The notes beneath the pieces are model-generated. The model was not told where the DNA came from. It searched no databases and was given only the letters and a program-made list of their open reading frames with translations. Made by a program: the position numbers and the translations under genes. From Duganella sp. sic0402 (GTDB taxonomy: Bacteria; Pseudomonadota; Gammaproteobacteria; Burkholderiales; Burkholderiaceae_D), in the NCBI RefSeq assembly GCF_019219065.1, contig NZ_JAHUWK010000003.1, forward strand, positions 496,001-560,000: a stretch of 64,000 nt of DNA. Reading direction: 5' to 3'. Shown here piece by piece: positions 17,265 to 25,883 of the stretch (position 1 is the stretch's first letter; the number at the start of each line of letters is the position of its first letter).

Positions 17265-18152
17265 CTACTGTTTCAGATGATTGACAAACCAGCGCCCCGC
17301 CGGCCCCGGTGGATGGTCCTTGCGGTGAATCGCGTGCATCGAGAAACCGCCACCCAGAGCCGGATGCACGGCAACATTCAGCCGCACCAGCCGCCCGGCG
17401 CGCAAATCATCCTCCACCATGTGCAAGGGCATATGCCCCCAGCCCAAGCCAGCCTTGAGGAAAGCATGCTTGGCGCCGAGATCAGCCAGGCGCCAGGTCT
17501 GGCTCGCCATCACGCCGAAGTTGCGGCCGGCCGTCAACGTTGAGCGGTCGGTCAGCACCAGCTGCACATGCTGGCCAGCCTGCTGATGCGTAATCCGGCC
17601 CTTGCGCAAGGCAAGCGGATGCTGAGGCGCGGCCACCGCCACCGCCTCTACCGCCAGCAGGAATTCGGAAGCGCATCCGCCCGGAATTTCCGGCAGCGAG
17701 CCAATGATGGCCACCCGGCAGTGCCCCTCCAGTAAAGGCTGCGCCACCGCGCCCAGCGCTTCAACATACAGCCGGATCGGTGTATCAGGGAATTCAAGCT
17801 TGAACGCCTGCACCGCCGATGTCAGCGTAGAGATCGGGAACATCACGTCCACCGCCACCGCCAGCTCGGCCTCCTGCCCTTCAGCCAGCGTACGGGCGCG
17901 CGCCTTGAAGGCATTCATGCCATCGACCGCGATCCGGGCCTGCTCCAGCAGCGCAGCGCCGCCCTCGGTCAGGCGCGGATAACGCCCGGTGCGCTCGAAC
18001 AGCGCAAAACCCACCTGCTGCTCCAGATTGGCCAACGTGGCGCTGACCACCGACTGCGCACGCCGCAGCTTGCGCCCGGCAGCGGAAAAACTCCCCTCGT
18101 CGGCCGCAGCGATAAAAGTACGCAGTTGGTCGATGGACATGGCGTCAAGCAT
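17265..18152 (-). CDS. LysR-family regulator divergent from doxX
   Basis: 295 residues with an N-terminal helix-turn-helix (about 6-66, ..SFSAAGRKLRRAQSVVSATLANLEQQVG) and a C-terminal effector domain. An alternative start is the ATG four codons later. It is divergent from a DoxX-family gene, and the 102-base gap contains two perfect inverted repeats that could be its binding sites. The most likely target is the DoxX gene. The inducer is unknown. Confidence 0.87.
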   Translation of the reverse strand: MLDAMSIDQLRTFIAAADEGSFSAAGRKLRRAQSVVSATLANLEQQVGFALFERTGRYPRLTEGGAALLEQARIAVDGMNAFKARARTLAEGQEAELAVAVDVMFPISTLTSAVQAFKLEFPDTPIRLYVEALGAVAQPLLEGHCRVAIIGSLPEIPGGCASEFLLAVEAVAVAAPQHPLALRKGRITHQQAGQHVQLVLTDRSTLTAGRNFGVMASQTWRLADLGAKHAFLKAGLGWGHMPLHMVEDDLRAGRLVRLNVAVHPALGGGFSMHAIHRKDHPPGPAGRWFVNHLKQ

Positions 18153-18163
18153 ATATCTATTCT

Positions 18164-18182
18164 TTAGATGATAAGCATCTAA
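18164..18182. promoter_or_regulatory. Inverted repeat, candidate LysR site 1
   Basis: Arms TTAGATG and CATCTAA with a 5-base spacer, 12 bases upstream of the LysR start. The T-N11-A layout and dyad symmetry fit a LysR-type recognition site that also allows autoregulation. Confidence 0.55.
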
Positions 18183-18194
18183 TTATATAGGCTA

Positions 18195-18212
18195 TTCGGA
18201 TGGATATCCGAA
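18195..18212. promoter_or_regulatory. Inverted repeat, candidate regulatory site 2
   Basis: Arms TTCGGAT and ATCCGAA with the spacer GGAT, between the LysR gene and doxX and about 43 bases before the doxX start. Its sequence differs from site 1, so it may serve another regulator or form the activation half of a bipartite LysR site. Confidence 0.45.
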
Positions 18213-18254
18213 ATGTAAGATACACCCATCTAACCAATCTTCAGGAGCAATACC

Positions 18255-18623
18255 ATGAACACCAATACCATCTCGACCATCGGCCGCGTACTGCTGGCAA
18301 CCATCTTCGTCTTCAGCGGCATCGGCAAAGTGATGGCGCCGGCAGGGACTATCGGCTACATCGCCTCCTCCGGCCTGCCGTTCGCGACGCTGGCCTTCGC
18401 CGCTGCGGTAGTGGTGGAACTGGGCGGCGGCCTGGCACTGGCCTTCGGCTACAAGGCCCGTATCGTGGCCGCCGTGCTGGCCGCGTTCTCCGTGGTGACG
18501 GCGCTGGCCTTCCACAACAACTTCGGCGACCAGAACCAGCTGATCCACTTCCTGAAAAACATCGCCATGGCCGGCGGCCTGCTGCAAGTAGTGGCCTTCT
18601 ACACCAACAAGGCTAAGGCTTGA
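18255..18623 (+). CDS. DoxX-family membrane protein
   Basis: 122 residues with four hydrophobic helices and the DoxX pattern (RVLLATIFVFSGIGKV near the N-terminus, VVVELGGGLALAFGYKARIVAAVL in the middle, ..FHNNF..NQLIHFLKNIAMAGGLL near the end). AGGAG lies 8 bases before the ATG. Members of this family are small inner-membrane proteins often induced by electrophiles or redox stress, and some act with quinone or thiol chemistry. A LysR regulator is divergent, consistent with chemical induction. Its last 11 bases overlap the convergent PEP-mutase-family gene. Confidence 0.88.
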   Translation: MNTNTISTIGRVLLATIFVFSGIGKVMAPAGTIGYIASSGLPFATLAFAAAVVVELGGGLALAFGYKARIVAAVLAAFSVVTALAFHNNFGDQNQLIHFLKNIAMAGGLLQVVAFYTNKAKA

Positions 18624-19395
18624 GGAACAAGGCCTGCAGATCGCCATACGGCATGGCCTTGGCGATCAGCGGGCCAGCGTTGCCACTGTCGATGAAGCCC
18701 TGCGCCATGCCGGCGGCGACCGACCACAGCGCTTGCGGGATGCCGCTGCCGGCACTCAGGCGCGCCACGCCCAGCGCGTGCAGCTCCTGCGCCGGCGGCA
18801 AGCCAGGCCAATCCATCACGTTGACCGGCAAACCAGCGCCAGCCACTACCTGTTTGATCTCCGCCACCTGGCAGATGCCCGGCACGAACAGGCCGTCAGC
18901 ACCCGCCTCCTTGTACAGCGCCGCGCGCTTCAGCACTTCCGCCACGCGCTCGCCTTCCGGCGCCAGACCTTTCAGATAAACGTCGGTGCGGATATTGACG
19001 AAAATCTCCCGGCCCAGCTGCTTGATGGCGCGGATTTTATCGGCCAGCAGCGACGGTGCATCGTTGCCGTCTTCCAGATTGATGCCGGCCACGCCTACAT
19101 CGATCAAGCGCAGCACATTGCGCGCCACCTGCTGCGCGTCGGACGAATAGCCGTTTTCAAAATCCACCGACAGCGGCACCGTCAGCACGCGGGCGATGTT
19201 GGCGGCCACCACGATCGCGCTGTCCACCGGCAGGTGATCGTTGTCCGCATAACCCTGCGCCCACGCCACGCCGGCGCTGGTGGTGGCAATCGCCGACGCG
19301 CCCAGGCTTTCAAACAGGCGCGCGCTGCCGGCGTCCCAGGCGTTCGGCAGGTGCAGCAGTTTGCTGCCGTCATGCAGTTTTTTGAACTCGCTCAT
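18613..19395 (-). CDS. Isocitrate lyase/PEP mutase-superfamily protein
   Basis: 260 residues with the superfamily barrel pattern: LPNAWDAGSARLFESLG at the start, ATTSAGVAWAQGY, SVDFENGYS (metal-binding region), GINLEDG, and NIRTDVYL. The KKCGH loop of isocitrate lyase is absent, and length and motifs fit the PEP phosphonomutase-like carboxyvinyl-carboxyphosphonate group whose members are mostly of unknown substrate. Such proteins commonly cleave or form C-C or P-C bonds next to a carboxylate. GGAGAG precedes the ATG. It is followed 10 bases downstream by the polB start direction only as a neighbour; polB has its own LexA box upstream, so the two are probably not one operon. Confidence 0.8.
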   Translation of the reverse strand: MSEFKKLHDGSKLLHLPNAWDAGSARLFESLGASAIATTSAGVAWAQGYADNDHLPVDSAIVVAANIARVLTVPLSVDFENGYSSDAQQVARNVLRLIDVGVAGINLEDGNDAPSLLADKIRAIKQLGREIFVNIRTDVYLKGLAPEGERVAEVLKRAALYKEAGADGLFVPGICQVAEIKQVVAGAGLPVNVMDWPGLPPAQELHALGVARLSAGSGIPQALWSVAAGMAQGFIDSGNAGPLIAKAMPYGDLQALFLKP

Positions 19396-19405
19396 AAACT
19401 CTCCA

Positions 19406-21775
19406 TTAAAAAAGGCTGGCTTGCGCCGTGGTCAGGCTGGTGAAGCTGTCTTGCATCGGCAGCAGGATCGAGTCGGCGATCGGTTGCAGCTGCTTGGTCA
19501 GATAGTGTTCGTAGTCGATATGCGAGCGCACCACTTCCAGCGGCTCCGGCCCGCCGGTAGTCATGATGTAGCTGATCCAGCCGCCGTTCTGGTAGCGCAG
19601 TGGACGCCGCTGCGACTGGTTGTACTCATCGGCGATGCGGGCGGCGCGCACTTGCGGCGGCACGTTGACCTTGTATTCGTCCAGCGGCTGGCGCAGGCGC
19701 TTGCGGTAGACCAGCAGATCGTCATGGTCACCGGACAAGGTGCGCTGCGCATAGTCGCGCACAAAGTCCTGGTATGGTTCGTCCTTGAAGATGCGGGTGA
19801 ACAGCCCTTGCTGGAATTGCTGCGCCAGCGGCGTCCAGTCGCTGCGCGCCACTTCCAGGCCGCGATAGATGACTTCTTCCTCGCCCTTGGCGTTGACCGC
19901 CAGGCCGGCATAGCGCTTCTTGCTGCCCATATCGGTGCCGCGTATGGTCGGCATGAAGAATTTCTGATAGTGCGTGTCGAACTCAATTTCCAGGTGACAC
20001 TCCAGCCCGTGCTTTTCCTTCAGCATGGTGCGCCACCAGTGGTTGATGTCATCGGCCAGACGATGGCCGATCGCCAGCGCTTCCTGATTCGGGTATTCCT
20101 TTTTCAGCCAGATGAAGATCGAGTCGGTATCGCCGTAGATCACGTCGTAGCCTTGCGCTTCGACCAGCTCGCGGGTCTGCTTCAGCATCTGGTGGCCGCG
20201 CAGCGTCACCGACGACACCAGGCGGGGATTGAAGAAGCGGCACTCGGTCGCGCCCAGCACGCCGCAGAAGGAATTCATCAGCAGTTTCAGCGCCGTCGAC
20301 AGCGGCTCGTTCCTGGCGCGCTTGGCAGCATCGCGCTGCTTCCAGATATCGGTGGTGATGGCCGGCAAGCAGTGCTTCTCGCGCGAGAACACGGTGCCGT
20401 TGACGCCTTCCACCACATCGGCCGGATCTGCTGCGATCTCGCCCTCGATCAGGCCGACCGGATCGACCAGGAAGGTGCGGATAATCGATGGGTACAAACT
20501 TTTGTAGTCCAGCACCACCACCGAGTCGTACAGCCCCGGTTTGGAGTCAATCACGAAACCGCCCGGCGAGGCGCCGCCACTGACATCGCCAACATTCGGC
20601 GCGACATAGCCTTCGCGGTGCATGCGCGGCAGGTAGTGGTGGTTAAAGGCAGCGATCGATCCACCCAGATGGTCGGCCGCCAGTCCGGTCACGGTAGCGC
20701 GCTCGATCATGAAGGCCAGCAGATTGGCCTTGGCGAAGATGCGCGTGACCAGTTCGCAGTCTTTCAGGTTGTAGGTGGCCAGCGCCGGCTTGTCATGATG
20801 GAAGCGGCGTTCGATCTCGGCCATCTTGTCGTAGTCGTCGCCGATTTCCTTGCCCTCACCGAGCATCGCTTGCGCCACATTTTCCAGGCTGAAGGACGGG
20901 AACATCCACGACGCGGCTTTCAGCGCGTCGATGCCATCGAGGATGATACGGCCCGGCAGCGGCGCAAACAGATAGCCCTGCTTGCCCGGATGCTCGCGCC
21001 ATTCAATGCCCTTGCCTTCACGTCCCAGCGCCAGCGGCACCTTGTATTTGTCGGCATTCTTTTGCAGCACGCGCAAGTCGAACTGCACCACGTTCCAGCC
21101 GGTGATCACGTCCGGATCATGGCGCGCCATCCACGCGTTGAGGCGTTCAATCAGCTGGCGTGGCGTGGCCAGGTATTCCAGATCGAAATCGACCTCGGGC
21201 GGATCGGCTGGCGCCTCGCCCAGCATGTAGACCTGGCGCTGGCCGCAGCCTTCCAGCGCGATCGAATACAGGTCTTCGTAGGCGCTGGTTTCGATGTCCA
21301 GTGATACCATCTTCAGCGTCGGCCGGTAGTCCGGCGCAGGCTTGAGCTTGCAGTTGTGGATGACGCAGCCGCTGGCATGGCCGCCCTCGGTCTGCACGCC
21401 GGCGGTGATGAAGCGCTCCATCAGGTAGCGCTCGGGCGGGCGGATGTCGGCTTCATACAGCTTGACGCCGTGTTCGCGCAGCGTGCGTTCCAGCGCGGTC
21501 AGTTGCTTGTAGCGCGAGGCGTACACGCCCACCACCGGCTGCTGCTGGAAAGTTTTGAGTTGCAGTTCGCGTAGTTCGATGCCCGCGTCCGGCTTGATCT
21601 GCGCCTGGATCGCTTCGCGCAAGGACGCTTCGGCGAAGGCGACCGAGGTCTGCGCGGTCAGGCGGACCTTCCTCGGGCCGGCGTCGGTCGCCAGCCAGAA
21701 ATCGATCTCCGTGCCGCTCGGCGTGTCGCGCCAGTGACGGGTCAGGATAAAGCCGGTTTGTGCGGTATGCGTCAT
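19406..21775 (-). CDS. polB: DNA polymerase II
   Basis: 789 residues, family B polymerase of the size of E. coli Pol II. The 3'-5' exonuclease motifs are intact: SLDIET (Exo I), WNVVQFDLRVL (Exo II) and YNLKDCELV (Exo III). Polymerase motifs follow as LDYKSLYPSI (motif A), KLLMNSFCGVLG (motif B) and YGDTDSIF (motif C). The ATG at 21775 (MTHTAQTG) is preferred to an upstream in-frame start at 21799, because the latter overlaps a LexA box. The enzyme takes part in SOS-induced replication restart and lesion tolerance. The LexA site 13 bases before the start explains regulation directly. Confidence 0.95.
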   Translation of the reverse strand: MTHTAQTGFILTRHWRDTPSGTEIDFWLATDAGPRKVRLTAQTSVAFAEASLREAIQAQIKPDAGIELRELQLKTFQQQPVVGVYASRYKQLTALERTLREHGVKLYEADIRPPERYLMERFITAGVQTEGGHASGCVIHNCKLKPAPDYRPTLKMVSLDIETSAYEDLYSIALEGCGQRQVYMLGEAPADPPEVDFDLEYLATPRQLIERLNAWMARHDPDVITGWNVVQFDLRVLQKNADKYKVPLALGREGKGIEWREHPGKQGYLFAPLPGRIILDGIDALKAASWMFPSFSLENVAQAMLGEGKEIGDDYDKMAEIERRFHHDKPALATYNLKDCELVTRIFAKANLLAFMIERATVTGLAADHLGGSIAAFNHHYLPRMHREGYVAPNVGDVSGGASPGGFVIDSKPGLYDSVVVLDYKSLYPSIIRTFLVDPVGLIEGEIAADPADVVEGVNGTVFSREKHCLPAITTDIWKQRDAAKRARNEPLSTALKLLMNSFCGVLGATECRFFNPRLVSSVTLRGHQMLKQTRELVEAQGYDVIYGDTDSIFIWLKKEYPNQEALAIGHRLADDINHWWRTMLKEKHGLECHLEIEFDTHYQKFFMPTIRGTDMGSKKRYAGLAVNAKGEEEVIYRGLEVARSDWTPLAQQFQQGLFTRIFKDEPYQDFVRDYAQRTLSGDHDDLLVYRKRLRQPLDEYKVNVPPQVRAARIADEYNQSQRRPLRYQNGGWISYIMTTGGPEPLEVVRSHIDYEHYLTKQLQPIADSILLPMQDSFTSLTTAQASLF

Positions 21776-21787
21776 GCCAGAATTATA

Positions 21788-21803
21788 CTGTATGCACATA
21801 CAG
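21788..21803 (-). promoter_or_regulatory. LexA (SOS) box of polB
   Basis: CTGTATGCACATACAG has the CTG-N10-CAG core with an alternating purine-pyrimidine centre and is close to the E. coli consensus. It sits 13 bases before the polB start, where LexA binding would block transcription. Confidence 0.9.
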
Positions 21804-21830
21804 CCACACTACTCCGGCCTTACTTCGCTG

Positions 21831-22487
21831 CTATTCGCTCCTGATCCAGCTACCGGCCCGGTAGGACAGGCGCAAGGCCGCCGGTCCGCGCGGTGCGGGC
21901 CGATGCTCAGGCTGGCCCGGCGCGCCTGGCCGTTCGACATCAAAGGCAACGCCGTCCAGGCTGATTTCCACCGAAGCGCCATCCTGGTCGCAGCCCGAGA
22001 ACAGCAGCAAGGCGCCCGGTCCGCGCACCGCGCCGCGCCGCGTCGACAGGCCGGACCAGCGATAGCTCATCAGCTCGCCCACCAGGCGGGTGGCGGCCTG
22101 CACCAGCGGCAGCCGCTGTTCCTGCGACGGGTCGCCGTGATTGATCCAGTGCAGGTGGACTTCGATCAGCGCGCCATAGTCGGCGTCAAACACATAATAC
22201 AAGCGGGCGGGACCGGGTCCAGGCGGCAGGCAATCGAGCGTCAGTTCCAGCCGCTGCTCGCCGCTCAGGCCGTCGTATTCATGGCGCAAGCTGGGCTGCG
22301 CCTTCGGATATTCGCGTGCAATCGCTTCCATGACCGACGCCACATCCATCCCCCAGCGCGCCCGGCCATAGCCGTGGCAGCGGTAGAGGTGTTCGCGCAC
22401 CTGCCAGGAGCGCGGCTGGCCTGTCAGCGACAGTTCCAGCATGGGGCGCCGCGATGGGCGCTGCGGCAAGCTGTTCGGGACGTGCAT
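21831..22487 (-). CDS. Conserved-type protein of unknown function
   Basis: A 218-residue product if the ATG at 22487 (MHVPNSLPQ) is used; a GTG at 22541 and an ATG at 22442 are also in frame, and none has a strong ribosome site. The protein is soluble with no signal peptide in the chosen frame. Visible features are a basic N-terminal stretch, a MSYRWSGLSTRRGAVRG segment in the middle and SVEISLDGVAFDV near the C-terminus, suggesting a beta-rich fold. I do not recognise the family. Coding character is supported by the codon pattern and by the lack of a better frame. It is upstream of polB on the same strand but is separated from it by the LexA box. Confidence 0.65.
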   Translation of the reverse strand: MHVPNSLPQRPSRRPMLELSLTGQPRSWQVREHLYRCHGYGRARWGMDVASVMEAIAREYPKAQPSLRHEYDGLSGEQRLELTLDCLPPGPGPARLYYVFDADYGALIEVHLHWINHGDPSQEQRLPLVQAATRLVGELMSYRWSGLSTRRGAVRGPGALLLFSGCDQDGASVEISLDGVAFDVERPGAPGQPEHRPAPRGPAALRLSYRAGSWIRSE

Positions 22488-22547
22488 GAGAGAGATCGGA
22501 CTAATGATGAGCCAGAAGGATTTTATGTTGCGATATAGCACCCTGTA

Positions 22548-22567
22548 TGTAGCACGAATGTGCTACA
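22548..22567. promoter_or_regulatory. Perfect inverted repeat in divergent promoter region
   Basis: Arms TGTAGCAC and GTGCTACA around GAAT. It lies between the unknown protein gene and the response regulator gene, 51 bases before the latter. A direct copy of TAGCAC occurs just upstream at 22536. A candidate operator, possibly for the NarL-type regulator encoded next to it. Confidence 0.5.
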
Positions 22568-22617
22568 CGGCCCCCTGATCGGGCTTGGACGCCGGCGATC
22601 CATCGTAGAATGGCCGG

Positions 22618-23301
22618 ATGACGCATACCCCTCCTCCCGACAGTCCCATTCACGTCGCCATCGTCGAAGACGATCCTGATTTCAGCAGCGCCCTCAGCGT
22701 CGTCGTACAAGATAGTGCCGACATGCAACTAGTCGGCCGCGCAGGCACCCAGTCCGAAGGCCTGGCCCTGCTGTCCGGTCCACCGGCCGACGTCTTGCTG
22801 GTTGATCTCGGCCTGCCGGACGGCTCCGGCATCGAAGTGATTCGTGCCGCCGCCCAGCTGTGGCCCAGTTGCAACATCATGGTCAGCACCAATTTTGGCG
22901 ATGAGACCCATGTCATGCGCTCGATCGAGGCCGGCGCCGCCGGCTACCTGCTGAAAGACAGTTCGCCGTCCAAGATGAGCGACGAAATCCGCAGCCTGGC
23001 CAAAGGCGGCAGCCCGATCAGCCCGATCATCGCGCGGCAAGTCCTGGCGCGCTTCCGCAACACGCCGACCGAGCCGGCCGCCAGCCCGCCCGACGAACAT
23101 GCGCCGCCGCTGCTGTCGCAACGTGAAAAAGAGGTGCTGGACTTCATCACCAAAGGCTTCACCGTGCATGAAATCGCCAACCTGATGCAGCTATCGCACT
23201 TCACCGTGCGCACCTTCGTGCGGCGCATCTACAGCAAACTGAAGGTGACCTCCAAGGCCGAAGCCATTTACGAAGCGCGCACCCAGGGCCTGCTATCCTG
23301 A
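22618..23301 (+). CDS. NarL/LuxR-type response regulator
   Basis: 227 residues. The receiver domain (about 11-125) has the acidic pair in IVEDDPD, the phospho-acceptor D63 (LLVDLGLPDG), the S/T at VSTNFG and the lysine in LLKDSSPSK. A LuxR-type helix-turn-helix follows (about 160-222, LSQREKEVLDFITKGFTVHEIANLMQ). The stop and the start of the following kinase gene share one base (TGATG), so the two are coupled as a two-component pair. A possible -10 TAGAAT lies just before the ATG, so the mRNA leader may be very short. Target genes are not evident. Confidence 0.93.
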   Translation: MTHTPPPDSPIHVAIVEDDPDFSSALSVVVQDSADMQLVGRAGTQSEGLALLSGPPADVLLVDLGLPDGSGIEVIRAAAQLWPSCNIMVSTNFGDETHVMRSIEAGAAGYLLKDSSPSKMSDEIRSLAKGGSPISPIIARQVLARFRNTPTEPAASPPDEHAPPLLSQREKEVLDFITKGFTVHEIANLMQLSHFTVRTFVRRIYSKLKVTSKAEAIYEARTQGLLS

Positions 23302-25229
23302 TGGACCGCGCCTCGCGCCTGCTGGCCAATCTGCTACTGCTGTTTTCGATCGCGGTGCTGATCGTGGCAGCCTCGCTATACCTCGACGACAGCGGCGCTG
23401 CCGGCGCGCCACTGCGCCTGAGCCACGCTGGCTGGCAGGAAACCGTCAGCAGCGGCTACACGCCGCCGCCGCAGACCGTGGACAGCGCCACCCTGCCTGC
23501 GGCGTGGCAGCCGGTGCCGCTGCCATTCAGCCCGCCGATTGCGCTGCTGCGGCAGGCGGTGTCGGGCGCCGGCAATGCGCCCTCCGCCGCGATCCACGTG
23601 ACCTGGCTGAAAATCGCGGTCGGGCAACTGCCAGCCGACGGCCGTCATCTGGCGCTGTACGGCGCCCGCGTCAAGACCGACGGCACCATCGCCGTCTACG
23701 TCAACGGCAAGCTGGCGCACCAGGCGCAGCAGAACGGCCCTTCGTGGAACAGCACCCGTACGCCGCTCTGGTTCATGCTCGACAGCGATGCAGGCGCGCA
23801 GCCGGTGCACGAAATATTGCTGCGGCTGGAGCATAGCTACGCGTCGCAGACATCGCTGTCGTCGCTGCGCCTGGGACCGGCCAGCAGCTTGCGCGCCGCC
23901 TATCACGTTCGCCTGTGGCTACAGCAGCAATTGCCGGCGCTGCTGAGTTCCGCTTTCATGGCGGTCGGCGTGTTTGCGGTGTTCGTCTGGCTGCGTCGTC
24001 CCCATGAGATTGCCTACCTGCTGTTCTTCAACCTGGCCGCCACCGCCTTCCTGCGCGGCCTGCATTTCTATATCGACCTGCCGGTTGAAAACGATTGGTT
24101 CGCCTGGCTGACGGTCAATTCGCTGTTCTGGCTGGTGCTGGCGGTGCATTTCTTCCTGTGCCAGCTGCACCAGCGGCCGCTGCGCTGGCTGACGCACGCG
24201 CTGCTGGCAGTGACGCTGCTGGTTGGCGTGCTGACCTTGCCGGGGCTGGCGCTGCTGCCAAATATGCCGACCGTGACGCCGCTGATTTATCCGGTGGCCG
24301 CCCTGATGAGCAGCGTGGCCTGCGTGGTCGGCGGCGTCTGCGCCTGGCGCCATTCGACCGAGGGACGGCTGGTGGTGTACGGCCTGTTCGCCTGCACTGC
24401 GATGGGCGTGTCCGACTGGCTGCTGCAAAACAATCTGATCAGCGCCGAAGGCTGGTATCTGGGCGCCTATGCGCCGGCGGTGTGCTTTATCACCTTCGGC
24501 ATCCTGATGTACCGGCGCTATATCGATGCGATCGCCGAGGTCGAACGGGTCAACGCCAGCCTGGCCGAGCGCCTGAAAAAACGCGAGGCGGAACTGGAAG
24601 ACAGCCACCAGCGGCTGCGTGCCATCGAGCTGCGCCAGACCATCAGCGACGAACGCCAGCGGCTGATGCAGGACATGCACGACGGCCTCGGCTCATCGCT
24701 GATCAGCGCGATCCGCTCGGTGGAACGCGGCAATATCAGCGATGAACGCGTGTCGCAAATCCTGAAAGATTGTCTGGATGACCTCAAACTGACCATCGAT
24801 TCGATGGAGCCGGTGGAGGCCGACCTGCTGCTATTGCTGGCCACCCTGCGCTTCCGCCTGGAGCCACGGCTGGAAGGCACCGGCGTCAGCCTGCTGTGGG
24901 AGGTGCGCGAAACGCCGTCGCTGCCGTGGCTGAATCCGTCCAGCGCCTTGCACATCCTGCGCATCGTCCAGGAAAGCATCGCCAATATTTTGCGCCATAC
25001 GACGGCGACCGAGATCCGCGTCGGCACCACTGCCGATGCGCATGGCGTGCAGGTGTATATCGCCGACAACGGCGGCGGCTTCGATCTGGAGCAGGCGCTG
25101 CGCCAGGGCGGACGCGGCCTGCAAAACCAGCGCCGCCGCGCTGCTTCGGTGGATGGCACGGTCCATTGGGCATGCAGCGGCGCCGGCACCGTCTTCACAC
25201 TGTGGCTGCCACTGGAACGCAAGGGATAG
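23301..25229 (+). CDS. Membrane sensor histidine kinase (HisKA_3) paired with the upstream regulator
   Basis: 642 residues. A membrane anchor (about 8-28) is followed by a periplasmic domain (about 30-205) with a carbohydrate-binding-like beta fold, then about seven membrane helices (about 210-410), a layout like the 7TM-DISM sensors. A coiled-coil linker (about 412-450) leads to the dimerisation domain with H460 in LMQDMHDGLGSS and an HATPase domain with SIANILRH near 562 and DNGGG near 589. The D-box lacks the usual DDG form. It autophosphorylates and should pass phosphate to the upstream NarL-type regulator. The stimulus is unknown. Confidence 0.9.
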   Translation: MDRASRLLANLLLLFSIAVLIVAASLYLDDSGAAGAPLRLSHAGWQETVSSGYTPPPQTVDSATLPAAWQPVPLPFSPPIALLRQAVSGAGNAPSAAIHVTWLKIAVGQLPADGRHLALYGARVKTDGTIAVYVNGKLAHQAQQNGPSWNSTRTPLWFMLDSDAGAQPVHEILLRLEHSYASQTSLSSLRLGPASSLRAAYHVRLWLQQQLPALLSSAFMAVGVFAVFVWLRRPHEIAYLLFFNLAATAFLRGLHFYIDLPVENDWFAWLTVNSLFWLVLAVHFFLCQLHQRPLRWLTHALLAVTLLVGVLTLPGLALLPNMPTVTPLIYPVAALMSSVACVVGGVCAWRHSTEGRLVVYGLFACTAMGVSDWLLQNNLISAEGWYLGAYAPAVCFITFGILMYRRYIDAIAEVERVNASLAERLKKREAELEDSHQRLRAIELRQTISDERQRLMQDMHDGLGSSLISAIRSVERGNISDERVSQILKDCLDDLKLTIDSMEPVEADLLLLLATLRFRLEPRLEGTGVSLLWEVRETPSLPWLNPSSALHILRIVQESIANILRHTTATEIRVGTTADAHGVQVYIADNGGGFDLEQALRQGGRGLQNQRRRAASVDGTVHWACSGAGTVFTLWLPLERKG

Positions 25230-25269
25230 ATGGTAGACTCGCGGCCTTTGTCACTCATACAAGGTTGCC

Positions 25270-25845
25270 GTGCATTCCATTTCATTGACACTTCTCGCCG
25301 CAGCGTTGCTTGCCGTCTCGCCAGCCCATGCGGCCAGCACGCCCACCCAGCAACAAATCCAGGCTGCGGTTGACGCTGGCATTGCCAAGTCGCGCGCCAC
25401 GCTGCCCATCGCCATGCGGGTCACCAGCTTACTTGGCTGCCAGCCGTCACCGGAAGTACCAGCAGAAGTCGTCTGCCTAGTCGGCATGAGCGCGGCCATG
25501 CGCGACGGCTACGTCGTATTGCCGCTGCGCCAGGATGGCGCCGAATGGATAGGCGTTGAACGCAAACACGCACAATATCCCGGCCCCACACCGGCCGAGG
25601 CGCAAGCGCTGATACGCGCCTGGGCGACCGAGCTGGCTGCGGCAGATCCGGAAGCGGCCAAGGATGAGCAGATCCAGCAGGCGATGACGACGCTGCAGGT
25701 CAAAGCTGTCGATAACTGCGAAGTCATCCGCAAGAGCGGGATTCTGCATTGCGAGGCGACGCTGTCGCTGCCCGCCAAGCCCGCCATCAAGACCGACTTG
25801 AAGTTCGCACTGGATGGCAAAGGCTGGCGCTACGTCCCCCGCTAA
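25270..25845 (+). CDS. Secreted protein of unknown function
   Basis: 191 residues from a GTG start at 25270, preceded by AAGG at 5 bases. A signal peptide (SISLTLLAAALLAVSPAHAA) indicates export. The mature protein has cysteines in LGCQPS, VVCLVG, DNCEVI and LHCEAT, which would allow two disulfide bonds, and a C-terminal beta-strand rich part ending in KGWRYVPR. I do not recognise the family. It begins 40 bases after the kinase gene and could be a third gene of that operon. A terminator follows at 25862-25883. Confidence 0.75.
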   Translation: MHSISLTLLAAALLAVSPAHAASTPTQQQIQAAVDAGIAKSRATLPIAMRVTSLLGCQPSPEVPAEVVCLVGMSAAMRDGYVVLPLRQDGAEWIGVERKHAQYPGPTPAEAQALIRAWATELAAADPEAAKDEQIQQAMTTLQVKAVDNCEVIRKSGILHCEATLSLPAKPAIKTDLKFALDGKGWRYVPR

Positions 25846-25852
25846 TCGGCGA

Positions 25853-25883
25853 GCAAAAAAAAGCCCGCTACAGAGAGCGGGCT
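25853..25883 (-). terminator. Intrinsic terminator between convergent genes
   Basis: Arms AGCCCGCT and AGCGGGCT around a 6-base loop, bordered by eight A residues on the left. Read on the minus strand this is a GC hairpin followed by eight T residues, a strong terminator for the TonB receptor gene ending at 25995. On the plus strand it is weaker. The 25884-25994 stretch otherwise shows only a short GACAGG/CCTGTC inverted repeat. Confidence 0.88.

Noticed and set aside
18613-19395. Isocitrate lyase of the glyoxylate shunt
   Set aside because: Too short and without the KKCGH catalytic loop; only the superfamily can be assigned.
19280-21304. Plus-strand ORF of 674 codons
   Set aside because: Antisense shadow of polB, whose polymerase and exonuclease motifs are unmistakable.
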